In this document: positions 7,951 to 16,400 of the stretch, in pieces
Layout of the letters: every line of letters starts with the position of its first letter
Position numbering within the stretch: position 1 is the stretch's first letter
DNA from: Bradyrhizobium lablabi
GTDB lineage: Bacteria; Pseudomonadota; Alphaproteobacteria; Rhizobiales; Xanthobacteraceae
Assembly: GCF_018131005.1 (NCBI RefSeq)
Contig: NZ_JAFCJK010000013.1
Location: 1-64,000 of the forward strand
Direction: 5' to 3'
Length of the DNA stretch: 64,000 bases
Notes under the pieces: generated by a model
Database searches by the model: none
Seen by the model: the letters and a program-made list of their open reading frames with translations, nothing else
What the model was told of the DNA's origin: nothing
Translations under genes and position numbers: made by a program

Positions 7951-8735
7951 GGGATTTTTCCATCTTCTGATTTTGAACAGAAACCAGCGTCATTGCGGAA
8001 TCTGCCGTACAATTATTCGCTATTCCCGCAGCGGCCTGAATGAACTTCGCGCGATGTGTTACGCGCACCATGCAAGCCCGCATGCGTTGCGTCGCTTTTT
8101 CATTACACGTTGGTAAGAGAACGCAGCGTGCCGCTGGATGCATTCGCACTGTGGCGCAGGCAGCATTGCCTCGTGGTTGTATTGATAGAAATACCCGCGC
8201 CACGGAGTTGACCGTCGTTCGACGCCGATTCGCGAACGAGGATCCGGGTCCCAACGCCTGATTGCGATCGAATGAGCGCCGATGCTTGCGCGCGGCAACG
8301 GTTACCATCGCAAACGATGTGACGGTCTGTGAGCACGGCCGAAGCCGGGCAACGCATCACAATAAGATGAGCGAAACTTCACTTCTAGAGGGCCGGCCGC
8401 ATGCAATTCATGCATTTTACCTTCGTCTGCCTCGGCCACTAGCTCGCCTTGCGGCTTATCCTTGATTTACGGTTCCAGACTACCATTTAGCTGATTGCAA
8501 GGGACGGTAAATGTAGACTTTACTGGTGGTTAAGCAGTCAGTTGAACTGACTTATCGGCTTCCGCTGCCCCTGCTCGACAAAGTGCGAACGGTTAATCGG
8601 CCCTTACTCTGGCTATGCATTTTCCGTCTAGCTGCATCGCAGCATTGTAACTTCCGCACTGCATCAAGTGATCTATATTCATTTCAACGATGCTGCTTTC
8701 CGAAAAGCTGAATCGGAACTACTAGGAGACTACCA
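7951..8735. other. 785-nt AT-richer non-coding region
   Basis: No gene is supported. The stretch is visibly less GC-rich than its surroundings, particularly 8400-8735. It must contain promoters for the small secreted protein (left) and DUF1127 (right). A TATATT at 8674-8679 with TTCCGC 16 nt upstream is a possible but weak promoter for DUF1127. A perfect 17-nt palindrome lies at 8536-8552. An undetected small RNA is possible. Confidence 0.4.
8536..8552. promoter_or_regulatory. perfect 17-nt palindrome, operator-like
   Basis: AGTCAGTTGAACTGACT has two 8-bp arms around one G. It lies 184 nt before the DUF1127 start, in AT-richer DNA. The symmetry fits a dimeric repressor site, but I cannot assign a regulator. 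Confidence 0.35.
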
Positions 8736-8888
8736 ATGCTGCTCTCGCTCATCCGCATGATCCAGGCCTTCCGGGACTACCAGCGCAATGTCAGCGAACT
8801 GTCCCAGCTCAGCGATCGCGAACTGGCCGATATCGGCCTTGATCGCTCGGACATTCCGCGCGTTGCAGCCGGCACCTATAACGGCTGA
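8736..8888 (+). CDS. DUF1127 small protein
   Basis: A 50-residue protein, MLLSLIRMIQAFRDYQR to VAAGTYNG, with the DUF1127 (YjiS-like) core ELSQLSDRELADIGLDRSDI. AGGAG lies 7 nt before the ATG. Short, often Arg-rich DUF1127 proteins are common in Rhizobiales; some relatives influence phosphate or carbon-storage physiology and RNA turnover, but this one cannot be assigned. A strong palindrome 22 nt downstream probably ends the transcript. Codon use matches coding DNA, unlike the preceding gap. Confidence 0.88.
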   Translation: MLLSLIRMIQAFRDYQRNVSELSQLSDRELADIGLDRSDIPRVAAGTYNG

Positions 8889-8910
8889 TCGTCGGCCATC
8901 TGATGAACGG

Positions 8911-8938
8911 ACAACGCCCGCTCATGAGCGGGCGTTGT
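8911..8938. terminator. perfect 28-nt palindrome, likely terminator
   Basis: ACAACGCCCGCTCA and its exact reverse complement abut with no loop bases, giving a 14-bp stem if a tight loop forms. No long T-run follows. Its position between DUF1127 and trmFO fits transcription termination. Confidence 0.6.
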
Positions 8939-8993
8939 CGTATCCAGTTCAGTTTCAGATGCGCGCAGGATGAAAACGCGCTAACGCTGCGCG

Positions 8994-10427
8994 ATGACTT
9001 CTCCCCATTCCGCCTCTCAACCGGTCCACATCGTGGGCGCGGGGCTCGCCGGCTCGGAAGCCGCCTGGCAGGTCGCCAATTCGGGCGTCCGGGTGGTTTT
9101 GCATGAGATGCGCCCGGTCCGGATGACCGAGGCGCACCGGACCGAAGGATGCGCCGAACTGGTTTGCTCCAACTCGTTCCGCTCCGATGATGCCGCCAAC
9201 AATGCCGTGGGCCTGCTGCACGCCGAAATGCGCCGTCTGGGTTCGCTGATCATGCGTTCGGCGGATGCCAACCAGGTGCCCGCCGGCGGCGCGCTGGCAG
9301 TCGACCGCGACGGTTTCTCGGCTGCCGTCACCAAGGCACTGAATGACCATCCGCTGATCGAGATCAGTCGCGAGGAGGTCGCCGGCCTGCCGCCCGCCGA
9401 TTGGAGCAACGTGATCGTCGCGACGGGCCCCCTCACCTCGGCACCGCTGGCGGAGGCGATCCGGAAACTGACCGATGAGAGCGCGCTGGCGTTCTTCGAC
9501 GCGATTGCGCCGATCGTGCACAAGGATTCCATCGACATGTCGGTGGCGTGGTTTCAGTCGCGCTACGACAAGGTCGGGCCGGGCGGCTCCGGCGCCGACT
9601 ACATCAACTGTCCGATGACGAAGGAACAGTATGACGGCTTCGTCGCGGACCTGCTTGGCGGTGAAAAGGTCGACTTCAAGGAGTGGGAGACCAACACGCC
9701 TTATTTCGACGGCTGCCTGCCGGTCGAGGTGATGGCCGAGCGCGGGCAGGAGACGCTGCGCCATGGGCCGATGAAGCCGGTTGGTCTGACCAACCCGCGT
9801 AATCCCACCGTAAAGCCCTATGCGGTCGTGCAACTGCGACAGGACAACAGGCTCGGCACGCTCTACAACATCGTCGGTTTCCAAACCAAGCTGAAGCACG
9901 GTGCACAGCAGCGCGTGTTCCGCACCATTCCCGGCCTCGAGAGGGCGGAATTCGCCCGTCTCGGCGGCCTGCATCGCAACACCTTCCTGAACTCGCCAAA
10001 GCTGCTCGACGGCCAATTGCGCCTGCGTGCCGAGCCGCGCCTGCGTTTCGCCGGGCAGATGACGGGCTGCGAGGGCTATGTTGAATCGGCAAGCGTCGGG
10101 CTGATCGCGGGGCTTTGCGCCGCTGCCGATGCGCGCGGGCTGTCGCTGACGCCGCCGCCGTCGAGCACGGCATTCGGCGCCCTGCTCGGCCATATCACCG
10201 GCGGCCACATCGAGACGATCGAGGCGGGACCGCGCTCATTCCAGCCGATGAATATCAATTTCGGCCTGTTCCCGCCGCTCGCCAATCCTCCGACGAAGAA
10301 GCCGGATGGCTCGCGGCTGCGCGGCAACGAGAAGACCGTCGCCAAGAAGCAGGCGATCAGCGCCCGGGCGCTCGCCGATCTGGATCGCTGGATCGCCGAT
10401 CACCTGCGCGTTGCAGCCGCGGCCTGA
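8994..10427 (+). CDS. trmFO: tRNA U54 methyltransferase, folate/FAD-dependent
   Basis: Makes ribothymidine at position 54 of tRNA using methylenetetrahydrofolate and FADH2. The 477 residues begin with the FAD Rossmann motif VGAGLAGSEAAWQVA (about 15-29) followed by VVLHEMRP, and contain the TrmFO signatures CAELVCSNSFRSDD and NAVGLLHAEMRRLGS. The C-terminal FAD-contacting region CEGYVESASVGLIAG and the GALLGHITGG element are present. Length is typical (about 435-480). The start has no strong ribosome binding site. The kinase-like gene begins 5 nt after the stop, so the two are likely co-transcribed. Confidence 0.96.
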   Translation: MTSPHSASQPVHIVGAGLAGSEAAWQVANSGVRVVLHEMRPVRMTEAHRTEGCAELVCSNSFRSDDAANNAVGLLHAEMRRLGSLIMRSADANQVPAGGALAVDRDGFSAAVTKALNDHPLIEISREEVAGLPPADWSNVIVATGPLTSAPLAEAIRKLTDESALAFFDAIAPIVHKDSIDMSVAWFQSRYDKVGPGGSGADYINCPMTKEQYDGFVADLLGGEKVDFKEWETNTPYFDGCLPVEVMAERGQETLRHGPMKPVGLTNPRNPTVKPYAVVQLRQDNRLGTLYNIVGFQTKLKHGAQQRVFRTIPGLERAEFARLGGLHRNTFLNSPKLLDGQLRLRAEPRLRFAGQMTGCEGYVESASVGLIAGLCAAADARGLSLTPPPSSTAFGALLGHITGGHIETIEAGPRSFQPMNINFGLFPPLANPPTKKPDGSRLRGNEKTVAKKQAISARALADLDRWIADHLRVAAAA

Positions 10428-10432
10428 ACACC

Positions 10433-11536
10433 ATGAGCTTGCCGAAAGACGACGCTGCCACACTCTCGGCGCGATGGAGCCAGGGCGTCCTGCTCAAGCG
10501 GGACGTGTTTTCAACCGTCGAGCGCGGCCGCTTCCGCGCCGACAATGGCGAGGTTGACGGCGTGTTGCGCCGGCTCGACCAGGTGCCGTTTTGGTCGTTT
10601 GGGCTGGCGCTGCATCTGTTTGCGCGTGAGCGCCGCGCGCTAGCGTTGGCGCGTGACCTCGATGTCGGCCCAAGGCTGTTATGGGCCGGCAGGCGCGCGC
10701 TGGTGCGCGGCTTCATCGACGGCGTGGCGCTGCATCTGGCCAAGCCGCATGGCGACGTCGCCTATTTCCGTTCCGCGAAGGCGGCGCTGCACAGGCTGCA
10801 CCGCGCCGGCATCTGCCACAACGATCTCGCCAAAGAGCAGAACTGGCTCGTCGGCCGCGACGGTCGGGCCTATCTGACCGATTTCCAGCTCGCCGCCTGC
10901 TTCAAGACCCGGAGCCGGCTGTTCCGCATCGCGGCCTACGAGGACCTGCGGCACCTGTTGAAGCACAAGCGCAGCTACGCGCCGGAGGCGCTGACACCGA
11001 GGGAGCGCAAGGTGATCGCCACGAAATCGGCGTTCGCGAGCGTCTGGCTCAAGACCGGCAAGAAGCTCTACCAGGCGATCACGCGCGGCATCTTCAATTT
11101 CACCGACCGCGAAGGCGGCGGCCGGCGGCTCGTCAACGACGCGCCTGTGCTGATCGACCTGATCCGGAAAAACCCCGGTGTGCGCGATACCGCGATCGTC
11201 GCCTTTGCCGACCGCCGCGTCGGCGTCGGCCTGTACGCCTTTGTCGAAGCGGATCAGGCCGCGCTCGAGAAGACGCTGCGGAACGAACTCGCCGCGGCGG
11301 GGGGCATCAAGCCGCCCGAGCATATTCAGGTCGTGCACGCGTTGCCGCGCGACACAGCGGGCAAGCCGCGCACCGAAATCCTTCAGCTCGTCGCCATGAA
11401 TCAGATCGACCTGATCGAACCAATGATGCGGAGCGACGCCGATCGCGAATTCCTCAAGGATATTCTCGAACAGCGCAAGAATCTGCGCGACCGCTTCAAC
11501 TTCGAAGTGGCCGAGATGGACAAGCTTGCCCGCTAG
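10433..11536 (+). CDS. protein kinase-like domain fused to AMP-binding_C-like domain
   Basis: The 367 residues split into two parts. Residues about 20-225 look like a compact kinase-fold domain: the catalytic loop reads HNDLAKEQN (129-137, HxD present, Asn one residue later than in the usual HRDLKPEN), and the metal-binding DFG is DFQ (150-152). Residues about 245-320 resemble the C-terminal domain of acyl-CoA synthetases: GVRDTAIVAFADRRVGVGLY, then KPPEHIQVVHALPRDTAGKP with Lys311 where the catalytic lysine would be. The large adenylation domain is absent. It lies 5 nt after trmFO. The true start is the ATG at 10433; the open frame runs further upstream inside trmFO. Role unknown; it may sense or modify an acyl-adenylate-type ligand. 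Confidence 0.8.
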   Translation: MSLPKDDAATLSARWSQGVLLKRDVFSTVERGRFRADNGEVDGVLRRLDQVPFWSFGLALHLFARERRALALARDLDVGPRLLWAGRRALVRGFIDGVALHLAKPHGDVAYFRSAKAALHRLHRAGICHNDLAKEQNWLVGRDGRAYLTDFQLAACFKTRSRLFRIAAYEDLRHLLKHKRSYAPEALTPRERKVIATKSAFASVWLKTGKKLYQAITRGIFNFTDREGGGRRLVNDAPVLIDLIRKNPGVRDTAIVAFADRRVGVGLYAFVEADQAALEKTLRNELAAAGGIKPPEHIQVVHALPRDTAGKPRTEILQLVAMNQIDLIEPMMRSDADREFLKDILEQRKNLRDRFNFEVAEMDKLAR

Positions 11537-11639
11537 GCAATGTCCGTTCTGATCGAATCGGGACACACCTCTGGGCCCTCGACAAATGCGCCTCGACGCC
11601 GCACTCTCGCGCGAGGGATCGCTCAAAGGGACACTTTTG

Positions 11640-11921
11640 ATGCCACTCGCGCGTGGCCGTATCGGGGGATATGATTCCGAACGGATGGCGTTCGGATTCA
11701 CCATGCTGAACGGCGACCAGGAAATCGAATGCCAGATCAGCGACGCTGCAATGGATGAATTGGCCGGCACGCGGGGAACGCCGAGCATGGCACGTCAGGC
11801 CCAGTTCGTCGCGCTGCGCGATGCCGTCGAGAAGATCGCCTCCGACCTCCATGACGGCGGCTCCATGGTCAAGGGCGCGACGATCCGGATCTTCACGAAG
11901 CACATCGCCAAACGAGGCTAA
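11640..11921 (+). CDS. DUF1488 protein
   Basis: A 93-residue protein beginning MPLARGRIGGYDSERMAFGF and containing MLNGDQEIECQIS and ISDAAMDELAG, typical of DUF1488, a small family of unknown function widespread in Rhizobiales. The start is the ATG at 11640 with AAGGGA upstream. It lies 103 nt after the kinase-like gene and ends tail-to-tail with the leftward gene, sharing 4 nt at the stops, so no terminator fits between them. Confidence 0.85.
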   Translation: MPLARGRIGGYDSERMAFGFTMLNGDQEIECQISDAAMDELAGTRGTPSMARQAQFVALRDAVEKIASDLHDGGSMVKGATIRIFTKHIAKRG

Positions 11922-12781
11922 CCACCGAACTCCCGCCTGCGGGAGGCTTGCCAAAGCGTCCATAGAATGCGCAGGCGAGATGCTGCTTTCGGATGGAAGG
12001 GATCGTTGTCCGCCCTCGCCATCAGGTTCAGTTCGCGCCGGACCTGGGCAAGCGGCAGGAAGATCGGCCGCACCTCCGGCGGTGTTTCGGCAAGCAGCGC
12101 AAGTGCCGCTTCGAGATTCCCCTGCGCCTCACCCACGAGCTGATCGAAAGCCGCGCGGACGTTAGGTGTTTGCTTGCCGGCAAAGATCTCTTCCTTGCTG
12201 CTGCCGTGCTGCTGGAGCAGTTGCAGGGGCAGGAAGAGTTGCTGCCGGGAGGCGTTCCGCGGCAAATTGGCGAGCACCTGCGCCATCCCCTGGGCAAGCC
12301 CGGCGTGGCGCGCGAGATGGTCGATCTCCTGCGATGACTGCACCACCACGCGCGCGGCAAGCGCGAATAGCGCGGAGGCAGTGTCGTTGAGGTAGCCCTC
12401 GAGCGCGGCGAGCGTCGGCATCGGGTCGTTGTAGAGATCGAACTGATGTTCCTCGATCAGGCGCGACAGCGGCTCGACCGGCAGGCGGCAGGTGCGGATC
12501 GTGCGCAACAGCTCGGCCGCGACCGGATTGCCCTCGCCGCCGCCATGTCCGGCGCCGGCCAGCATGTCGGTCCACCATTGCAGCCGCACCTCGCCGGGCA
12601 GCGGCTGGCTGACCACCTCGTGCACGCGCGAGATCTCGACGTTGAAGGCGTAGATCGCGAGCAGCGCGCGGCGCTCCGGCTCGGGCATGAACAGGGTCGA
12701 CGCGTAGCGGACGAAATCATGTGTGCGCACCAGCTCGGCGCAGAAGGCCGCGCCGTCCTTCGGCGTGCCGTCCGTGCTCAT
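11918..12781 (-). CDS. squalene/phytoene synthase-like protein, NDUFAF6 type
   Basis: A 287-residue member of the trans-isoprenyl synthase fold family, but both Asp-rich catalytic motifs are missing: the first reads YAFNVEISRV (44-53) instead of an aspartate cluster, and the second region reads LANLPRNASRQQLFLP where true synthases have RDxxED. These replacements, plus RLQWWTDML and the FHP near the C-terminus, match mitochondrial NDUFAF6 (C8orf38), a complex I assembly factor. I infer a role in NADH dehydrogenase assembly rather than isoprenoid synthesis. The start ATG overlaps the stop of the upstream Mth938-domain gene (ATGA), indicating translational coupling; the open frame extends upstream in that gene. 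Confidence 0.8.
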   Translation of the reverse strand: MSTDGTPKDGAAFCAELVRTHDFVRYASTLFMPEPERRALLAIYAFNVEISRVHEVVSQPLPGEVRLQWWTDMLAGAGHGGGEGNPVAAELLRTIRTCRLPVEPLSRLIEEHQFDLYNDPMPTLAALEGYLNDTASALFALAARVVVQSSQEIDHLARHAGLAQGMAQVLANLPRNASRQQLFLPLQLLQQHGSSKEEIFAGKQTPNVRAAFDQLVGEAQGNLEAALALLAETPPEVRPIFLPLAQVRRELNLMARADNDPFHPKAASRLRILWTLWQASRRREFGG

Positions 12782-13161
12782 GGCACCGCGATCAGTGCTG
12801 CCGCCACGCGCCGCCGCTCGCCCAGCATGATGTTGTAGGTGCGGATCGCGGGGCCTGTCTGCATGGCATCGAGCACCACCCGCACCGCGCGCAAGGCCTC
12901 GCGCAGGGCTTTTGGCGGCACCCACACCTCCGTCCCGGTGCCGATGATCAGCGTGTCGATCGCGTTCGCGGCCGCAAAGACCCGCGCCAGCGAATATTCG
13001 TCGATCTCTTCCGGTTTCGCTACTGGCCAGGCCCAGATCGCATCCGGCAGGCACAACAGCGAGCCGCGATGCGACATATCGGCGAACGCGAAGCCCCCCT
13101 TGCCGTAGGCTTCGATCGGCGCCGACCTCGGAAGATGCGGAGCGTCCGAGGACCTGGACAT
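12778..13161 (-). CDS. Mth938-domain protein, NDUFAF3 homologue
   Basis: A 127-residue protein with the Mth938/DUF498 fold: IEAYGKGGFAFADMSHRGSL, the IIGTGTE loop (about 72-78), and the C-terminal AIRTYNIMLGERRRVAAALI. Human NDUFAF3, a complex I assembly factor, consists of this domain; presence of the bacterial gene beside secDF in alphaproteobacteria has, to my knowledge, been noted before. It starts 6 nt after secF and its stop overlaps the start of the NDUFAF6-like gene, so it is the fourth gene of a yajC-secD-secF operon. No signal peptide; cytosolic. Confidence 0.85.
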   Translation of the reverse strand: MSRSSDAPHLPRSAPIEAYGKGGFAFADMSHRGSLLCLPDAIWAWPVAKPEEIDEYSLARVFAAANAIDTLIIGTGTEVWVPPKALREALRAVRVVLDAMQTGPAIRTYNIMLGERRRVAAALIAVP

Positions 13162-13167
13162 GTTCGA

Positions 13168-14193
13168 CTACTTCTTGGCTGCTGCGTCCGGCTTCTTTCC
13201 CGGCGTATCCGATGTGTCGGCTCGCGTGGTGCCGACCCCGAGATAGATCAGGATCGGCGCCGCGATGAAGATCGAGGTGTAGGTGCCGACCAGCACGACG
13301 CCGAACATCATCACCGCGGTGAAGCTGTGGATGGCGTGCCCGCCGAACAAGAGCAACGCGAGCAGCGCCAGCGTCACCGTGACATGGGTGATGATCGAGC
13401 GTGACAACGTCGAATTGATCGATTCATTCAAGAGCTGCGGCATCGGCATTTTCTTGTAGCGGCGCAGCATCTCGCGGATACGGTCGTAAATGACGACGGT
13501 GTCGTTGAGCGAATAGCCGAGAATCGTCAGAAGCGCCGCGATGCTGGTCAGGTCGAAATCCACCTGCGAGATCGACATAAAGCCGATGGTCAGCACAATG
13601 TCATGCACGTTGGCGATCATGGCGCCGAGCGCGAACTGCCACTCGAAGCGGAACCAGAGATAGATCAGGATCGACAGGATCGCGAGCATCAGGCCGAGCA
13701 TGCCGAAGGCGAGAAGCTCGCCTGAGACGCGCGGACCGACCACCTCGACGCGGCGATAGTCTACGGAATCGCCGAGCGCACCCCGCACCTTCTGCACGGC
13801 ATCCTGTTGCGCCTTGTCCCCGCCGGGCTGCTCGGCGACGCGGATCAGCACGTCGGCCGGCCCGCCGAACTGCTGGAGCTGGACTTCGCCAAGCCCGAGA
13901 TTGCCGAGCGTCGCGCGCATCGACGCGATGTCGGCGTTGCCCGATTTCGCCTGCACCTCGAGCAGCGTGCCGCCCTTGAAGTCGATGCCGAAATTCAGGC
14001 CGTGGGTGAAGAACAGCGTGATGGCGAACATCGACAGCAGCGCCGAGATCGGGAAGCTGATGCGGCGGAAGCGCGTGAAGTCGAAATGCGTGTCGTCGGG
14101 AACGATGCGCAGCGACGGCAGGATGCCGAGCGCCGCGACCACGGTCAGCACGGCGATCAGAATGCCAAGGCCAATGAGAACGTAATGGGTCAC
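13168..14193 (-). CDS. secF: protein translocase subunit SecF
   Basis: Inner-membrane partner of SecD that uses the proton gradient to help complete export through SecYEG. The 341 residues carry the N-terminal membrane helix followed by GLNFGIDFKGGTLLEV, a periplasmic domain, and five C-terminal helices with the signature GYSLNDTVVIYDRIRE. An additional hydrophobic segment lies at the N-terminus (YVLIGLGILIAVLTVVAALG) before the usual first helix. The gene begins 10 nt after secD in a yajC-secD-secF operon. Confidence 0.96.
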   Translation of the reverse strand: MTHYVLIGLGILIAVLTVVAALGILPSLRIVPDDTHFDFTRFRRISFPISALLSMFAITLFFTHGLNFGIDFKGGTLLEVQAKSGNADIASMRATLGNLGLGEVQLQQFGGPADVLIRVAEQPGGDKAQQDAVQKVRGALGDSVDYRRVEVVGPRVSGELLAFGMLGLMLAILSILIYLWFRFEWQFALGAMIANVHDIVLTIGFMSISQVDFDLTSIAALLTILGYSLNDTVVIYDRIREMLRRYKKMPMPQLLNESINSTLSRSIITHVTVTLALLALLLFGGHAIHSFTAVMMFGVVLVGTYTSIFIAAPILIYLGVGTTRADTSDTPGKKPDAAAKK

Positions 14194-14203
14194 AATGGGC
14201 CTC

Positions 14204-15805
14204 TCAGATCGGCACGCTCTGCGGCCGCTTCCAGCGCACCCACCCGGCGACGATCAGTCGCGTCAAGGTGAAGGCGGTGAAAACCGTGGTGATGATGCCG
14301 ATACCGAGCGTCACGGCAAAGCCGCGCACCGGCCCGGTGCCGATATAGAACAGCACCGCGGCAGCGATGAAGGTGGTGATGTTGGAGTCGAGGATGGTCG
14401 CCAGCGCCCGCTTGAAGCCGGCATCGATCGCCGAGATCGCGTTGCGCCCGCCGCGCAATTCCTCGCGGATGCGTTCGTAGATCAGCACGTTGGAGTCGAC
14501 TGCGATGCCGACTGTGAGCACGATGCCGGCTATGCCGGGCAGCGTCAGCGTGGCGTTGAGCAGCGACAGCAGGCCGAAGATCATGGCGACGTTGATGGCG
14601 ACCGCAATGTTGGCGAACACTCCGAACAGGCGATAGGTCAGCAGCATGAACACGATGACCAGGATCGAGCCGACATAGGCGGCAAGCTCGCCCTTCTCGA
14701 TCGAGTCCTGACCGAGGCCCGGACCGACCGTGCGCTCCTCGACGACGGTGAGCGGCGCCGGCAGCGCGCCGGCGCGCAGCAGAATCGCGAGGTCGTTGGC
14801 GGCCTGCACGGTGAAACTGCCCGAGATCTGGCCGGAGCCGCCGGTGATCGGCTCGCGGATCACGGGCGCCGAGATCACCTTGTTGTCAAGCACGATCGCA
14901 AACGGCAGCCCGACATTCTCAGTGGTCGCTTGCGCGAATTTGCGCGCGCCCGACGTGTTGAAGCGGAAGCTGACAATCGGCTCGCCGGTGCGCTGGTCGA
15001 AGCCGGGCTGGGCGTCGGTCAGGTCTCCACCGGAGACCAACACCTGTTTCTTGACCACATACGGGACTGGCGGCGGCGACGAACTCATCAGCACTTCGGA
15101 TTCGGGAGGCACCCGGCCCTGCTGGGCCTGATCCGGCGGCACCGAGGTGTCCACCATGCGGAATTCCATCTTGGCGGTCTTGCCGAGCAGCTCCTTCAGC
15201 CGCGTCGGGTCCTGCAGTCCCGGCACTTGCACGAGGATGCGGTCCGATCCCTGGCGCTGGATCACCGGCTCGACCGTGCCGAGTTCGTTGACGCGCCGTT
15301 CGACGATCTGGATCGACTGCTCGATGGTCTTGCGCATGCGGTCGAGCATCGCCGCCTGGGGGATGGTAAGGCGCATCAGCCCGCCGCCGGCATCCGCCAC
15401 CTCGAGGTCGCGTTGACCGCCCGATCCCATCAGGCCGCCGATCGGTTGCGCCAGCTCACGCAGTTTGGACAGCGCGGCCGGAAAATCGGCTTCCTTGGTG
15501 ATGCGCACCTCGACGGCCTCGTTGCGCACGACCAGCCCGGTATAGGCGATCTTGGCGTCGCGCAGCACACGCCGTACATCGTCGCGAACGAGGTCGAGCT
15601 TCTCCTTCTTCACATAGTTGGAATCGACCTCGAGCAGCAGGTAGGAGCCGCCCTGCAGGTCAAGGCCGAGTACGATGCGGCGCTGCGCCCAGGTGGGCCA
15701 GGTCTTGACTTGCGCCTCGGGGAAGAAGTTCGGCACCGCGAACAGGCACACGATCAGCGCCGTCAGGATAATCCCCAGCGCCTTCCACCGCGTGAAATAC
15801 AACAT
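14204..15805 (-). CDS. secD: protein translocase subunit SecD
   Basis: Forms the SecDF complex that pulls preproteins to the periplasmic side. The 533 residues show the N-terminal helix MLYFTRWKALGIILTALIVCLFA, the RIVLGLDLQGGSYLLLEVD strand, the large periplasmic P1 domain, and the six-helix membrane domain with TVGIAVDSNVLIYERIRE. Length is normal for alphaproteobacteria. The gene lies 39 nt after yajC. Confidence 0.96.
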   Translation of the reverse strand: MLYFTRWKALGIILTALIVCLFAVPNFFPEAQVKTWPTWAQRRIVLGLDLQGGSYLLLEVDSNYVKKEKLDLVRDDVRRVLRDAKIAYTGLVVRNEAVEVRITKEADFPAALSKLRELAQPIGGLMGSGGQRDLEVADAGGGLMRLTIPQAAMLDRMRKTIEQSIQIVERRVNELGTVEPVIQRQGSDRILVQVPGLQDPTRLKELLGKTAKMEFRMVDTSVPPDQAQQGRVPPESEVLMSSSPPPVPYVVKKQVLVSGGDLTDAQPGFDQRTGEPIVSFRFNTSGARKFAQATTENVGLPFAIVLDNKVISAPVIREPITGGSGQISGSFTVQAANDLAILLRAGALPAPLTVVEERTVGPGLGQDSIEKGELAAYVGSILVIVFMLLTYRLFGVFANIAVAINVAMIFGLLSLLNATLTLPGIAGIVLTVGIAVDSNVLIYERIREELRGGRNAISAIDAGFKRALATILDSNITTFIAAAVLFYIGTGPVRGFAVTLGIGIITTVFTAFTLTRLIVAGWVRWKRPQSVPI

Positions 15806-15844
15806 CGAGCTGACCTATCAGATTCCAAAAAGGCGCCGCGGCGA

Positions 15845-16204
15845 TCAGCTCGCGGACGCTTCGTCCTTGGCGTCGCCCTTCGCCGGTTCACCCTTGGCGC
15901 GCACGCCGGAAATCATCTGCCGCATCTGCCGGACGCGAACGCCGTCGGAGATCTCGAACTCGATCTGGTCGTCGTCGACCACCTTGGTGACCTTGCCGAC
16001 GAGGCCGCCCGAGGTCACCACCGTGTCGCCGCGCCGGATGTTCTTCACCAGATCGGCATGATCGCGCACCTTCTTCTGCTGCGGGCGCAGGATCAGGAAA
16101 TACATGATGACGAAGATCAGCGCGAACGGCAGCAGCGACATCAACATACTGCTGGCATCGCCGCCGGCTCCAGCAGCCTGGGCAAACGCAGGAGTAATCA
16201 GCAT
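15845..16204 (-). CDS. yajC: preprotein translocase accessory subunit YajC
   Basis: Small single-span partner of SecDF. The 119 residues have a membrane helix LLPFALIFVIMYFLILRPQ, then the YajC cytosolic motif QQKKVRDHADLVKNIRRGDTV with VVTSGGLVGKV. The charged, low-complexity tail (AKGEPAKGDAKDEASAS) is typical of Rhizobiales. First gene of the operon; its promoter should lie in the 196-nt gap shared with the divergent DUF815 gene. Confidence 0.95.
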   Translation of the reverse strand: MLITPAFAQAAGAGGDASSMLMSLLPFALIFVIMYFLILRPQQKKVRDHADLVKNIRRGDTVVTSGGLVGKVTKVVDDDQIEFEISDGVRVRQMRQMISGVRAKGEPAKGDAKDEASAS

Positions 16205-16400
16205 TCGGACAATCCTCGGGTAAGACGGGAAAGAACCGGCTGCGCCCTCAAGTGGTCCCTTGGGCGATATGGCGGTCCGGGCAAATTCGCGCGGACTATA
16301 GCGGCCGCGGTCCCAATTGCAACGTTGCCCGGCCTCTCATTTAGGCCGCTTGCGGGAGCCGCCAAGGCCCGATAAGGCTGCGCCGTCAGGAACTGGAAAA

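Noticed and set aside
8526..8711. 61-residue open frame upstream of DUF1127
   Set aside because: Lies in AT-richer DNA, starts inside the palindromic region without a ribosome binding site and shows no motif.
10115..10432. N-terminal extension of the kinase-like gene into trmFO
   Set aside because: The extension overlaps trmFO in another frame and reads as a shadow; the ATG at 10433 just after the trmFO stop is the natural start.
11918..12781. Phytoene or squalene synthase activity
   Set aside because: Both Asp-rich substrate-binding motifs are replaced, and no other carotenoid or hopanoid genes are nearby.
14195..16375. 726-residue open frame antisense to yajC and secD
   Set aside because: Shadow of yajC-secD with a low-complexity His/Arg/Asp composition.
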